A DNA stretch of 6,384 nt from the NCBI GenBank assembly GCA_029940125.1, contig JAOZRP010000141.1:1-6384 (forward strand). Reading direction: 5' to 3'. This DNA is from a bacterium. GTDB taxonomy: Bacteria > Desulfobacterota > Anaeroferrophillalia > Anaeroferrophillales > Anaeroferrophillaceae. Positions 5,228 through 6,384 of this stretch are shown piece by piece (position 1 is the first letter of the stretch; each line of letters starts with the position of its first letter). Under the pieces are notes generated by a model. The model did no database searches. It was not told the DNA's origin and was given only the letters and a program-made list of their open reading frames with translations. A program made the translations under genes and the position numbers.

Positions 5228-5864
5228 AAACGATTGCTCTTTGATTGAAGCTCAAAAAGTCCTGCGGGTGTTGCTGGAAACGCGCAGCTTTGCCGCTGCC
5301 GCCCGGGCTGTTCCCGGCTTGTCGGAGGACCGCCTGGTTGAGCTGCTGCGGGTTTTTCTGCCGTCGTCGACAGCGCCGGAAGCAATGACGGCCGATGATG
5401 CGGAGACGTTGCGGGAAAAAAAGGGAGGTGCCGCCCGAACGGCTGCTGTGGGAAAAAAGGTGGTCCTTTACACCGATGGGGCTTCCCGGGGCAATCCCGG
5501 CCTGGCGGGGGCCGGCTTTCTGGTATTGGACGAATCATCGAAGCTGCTCGACGAGGGAAAGGTTTTTCTTGGCGAGCGGACCAACAACGAGGCCGAGTAT
5601 GAGGCTTTGATTGCCGGCCTGGAATTGGCTCGCCGTCTGGGCTGCCGAGAGGTGGAGGTCCGGGCCGACTCCCAGCTGATGGTCAGACAGTTGACCGGGC
5701 AGTACCGGGTGAAAAACCGGCGGCTTATTCCCCTGGTGCTGCGGGTGAAGAAGCTGGCGGCGGAATTTGACCGGGTTGAATATTATCATGTTCCCCGGGC
5801 CGAGAATGCCCGGGCTGACAAATTGGCCAATCAGGCCATCGACGAGGCGGTGAAGGGAAAATAA
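5217..5864 (+). CDS. RNase HI-family ribonuclease (RVT_3 type) with N-terminal helical extension
   Basis: The RNase H domain occupies about residues 80-215 of 215. The four catalytic acids are recognisable: D87 (YTDGAS), E127 (TNNEAEYEAL), D151 (RADSQLM) and D201 (ENARADKLAN). It lacks the basic-handle region of the E. coli enzyme and so resembles the compact RNase HI type of Bacillus and archaea. It would cleave the RNA strand of RNA-DNA hybrids. Residues 1-78 are an extra, mostly helical segment (SFAAAARAVPGLSEDRLVELL has a helix-turn-helix rhythm) followed by a charged linker; it is not the double-strand-binding HBD motif of eukaryotic RNase H1. ATG at 5217 overlaps the previous stop by 11 bp; GTG at 5220 is an alternative. 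The Shine-Dalgarno sequence is weak, which suggests coupling. The rnpB promoter begins just after its stop. Confidence 0.9.
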   Translation: MVSENDCSLIEAQKVLRVLLETRSFAAAARAVPGLSEDRLVELLRVFLPSSTAPEAMTADDAETLREKKGGAARTAAVGKKVVLYTDGASRGNPGLAGAGFLVLDESSKLLDEGKVFLGERTNNEAEYEALIAGLELARRLGCREVEVRADSQLMVRQLTGQYRVKNRRLIPLVLRVKKLAAEFDRVEYYHVPRAENARADKLANQAIDEAVKGK

Positions 5865-5869
5865 AAGAT

Positions 5870-5898
5870 TTGCTTTTGCCCCGGGGATATTGCATTAT
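5870..5898 (+). promoter_or_regulatory. Promoter of rnpB
   Basis: TTGCTT (5870-5875) is followed after 17 bases by CATTAT (5893-5898), which matches four of six -10 positions. The predicted start at about 5904 coincides with the first bases of the P1 helix. An overlapping TTATAT (5895-5900) is a second possible -10 with a longer spacer. The promoter sits between the RNase H stop and rnpB, so rnpB can be made independently of the operon. Confidence 0.55.
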
Positions 5899-5903
5899 AT
5901 CAT

Positions 5904-6303
5904 GCCGGAGCAGACCGGATGGCCGCCGGCATCCTTCGTTTGAAGGTGCGGGAGGAAAGTCCGAACACCGCAGGGCAGGGTGCTTCGTAACGCGAAGTCC
6001 TGGTGACAGGCAGGAAAGTGCCACAGAAAATATACCGCCCCGGTTCGGCCGGGGTAAGGGTGAAAAGGCGAGGTAAGAGCTCACCAGCACCGGTGGTGAC
6101 ATCGGTGGCTTGGCAAACCCCACCCGGTGCAAGACCAAATAGGCTCTATCCATCCGTTCGCGGATATAGGACGGCCCGTCTGAAGGCATCTGCCGGGTAG
6201 AGCGGGTAGGTCGCTTGAGGTTGCGGGTGACCGCAATCCTAGATGAATGGTCATCGCTTCCCGTTCGGGGAGAACAGAATTCGGCTTACAGGTCTGCTCC
6301 GGC
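5904..6303 (+). ncRNA. RNase P RNA, bacterial type A
   Basis: This is the catalytic RNA that matures tRNA 5' ends. P1 closes perfectly: the segment from 5902 to 5916 pairs with 6291-6305. The 5' P4 strand and conserved region I are seen as GAGGAAAGTCCG (5952-5963), followed by CAGGGCAGGGTGC and TAACGC as in enterobacterial rnpB. The P7-P11 core contains GGGTGAAAAGGCGAGGTAAG and AGCTCACCAGC (about 6058-6088), then GCAAGACCAAATAGG (from 6129), the GGGTAGGTCGCTTGAGG block (about 6205-6221), CCTAGATGAATGG (about 6238-6250) and conserved region V AGAACAGAATTCGGCTTACA (6271-6290). A length near 400 bases and the P7-P11 layout indicate type A. The exact ends are inferred from P1 and the promoter. 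Confidence 0.97.
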
Positions 6304-6310
6304 ATTTTTT
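6291..6310 (+). terminator. P1 helix plus T-run acting as rnpB terminator
   Basis: The 3' strand of the 15-bp P1 helix (6291-6305) leads directly into a six-T run (6305-6310). The hairpin is closed by the entire RNA rather than a short loop, so termination may instead use a smaller 3' hairpin such as the P18-like CCCGTTCGGGG at 6260-6270. Either way the T-run marks the likely 3' end. Confidence 0.4.
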
Positions 6311-6330
6311 CATTGTCGGTTGGTTTTCAC

Positions 6331-6384
6331 ATGTCTTCTTTTCAACATCCAGCCAAAATCCTGATTGCCGTCGGCGTTGGCCTG
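6331..6384 (+). CDS. Possible start of an unidentified protein (cut by window edge)
   Basis: ATG at 6331 opens an 18-codon frame to the window end, starting MSSFQHPAKILIAVGVGL. The basic residue followed by a hydrophobic stretch (ILIAVGVGL) would suit a signal peptide or first membrane helix. There is no clear Shine-Dalgarno sequence in CGGTTGGTTTTCAC upstream. The position just after rnpB fits a new gene, but the family cannot be identified. Confidence 0.4.
   Translation, partial: MSSFQHPAKILIAVGVGL

Noticed and set aside
1..6384. CRISPR array, insertion sequence, integrase or attachment site
   Set aside because: No regularly spaced repeats, transposase or integrase genes, or terminal inverted repeats were seen; the tRNA 3' end is not repeated elsewhere in the window.

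Overview
The window looks like ordinary chromosome from a moderately GC-rich Gram-negative bacterium. The order Nif3-family protein, coiled-coil zinc-ribbon protein, RNase H and rnpB (type A RNase P RNA), next to a CAU-anticodon tRNA, resembles arrangements I associate with Desulfobacterota and the former Deltaproteobacteria. That placement is inference from layout and protein style, not from a database match. No phage, IS, CRISPR or defence module is visible. Layout: bases 1-158 hold no gene I can establish, only small inverted repeats and possibly the tail of a rightward reading frame. Bases 159-2995 are a leftward three-gene operon: a transglutaminase-like cysteine-protease-fold protein (first gene), a PaaI-type hotdog thioesterase, and a large amidohydrolase with the adenine deaminase (Ade/AdeC) architecture. 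Each junction overlaps by 11 bp, and a good sigma-70-type promoter lies just upstream (3035-3063). A second promoter, divergent from it (3087-3115), drives a tRNA with anticodon CAT (3131-3203). From 3353 rightward come a three-part Nif3/YqfO-type dinuclear-metal protein, a coiled-coil protein with a C-terminal four-cysteine zinc ribbon (TTG start), and an RNase HI-type nuclease with an extra N-terminal helical region. These are followed by rnpB with its own promoter and a terminator-like 3' end. The last 54 bases may begin another protein. How the genes relate: the rightward block is housekeeping and RNA-centred (RNase H, RNase P RNA, tRNA, and two conserved proteins of poorly defined role). 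The leftward operon is the more novel part. Its amidohydrolase keeps the core metal-ligand set (HxH, Glu, His, His, Asp) but lacks four histidines and other near-invariant residues of true adenine deaminases. Its transglutaminase-like partner has the Cys and His but a Thr where the triad Asp normally sits. Together with a thioesterase, this suggests a small pathway whose substrate is not adenine, but I cannot name it. The other notable region is the 149-base tRNA-nif3 spacer. It has a perfect 10-base Shine-Dalgarno sequence, two mutually exclusive hairpins and an 11-bp intrinsic terminator ending only 19 bases before the nif3 start codon, so it may be an attenuating leader.
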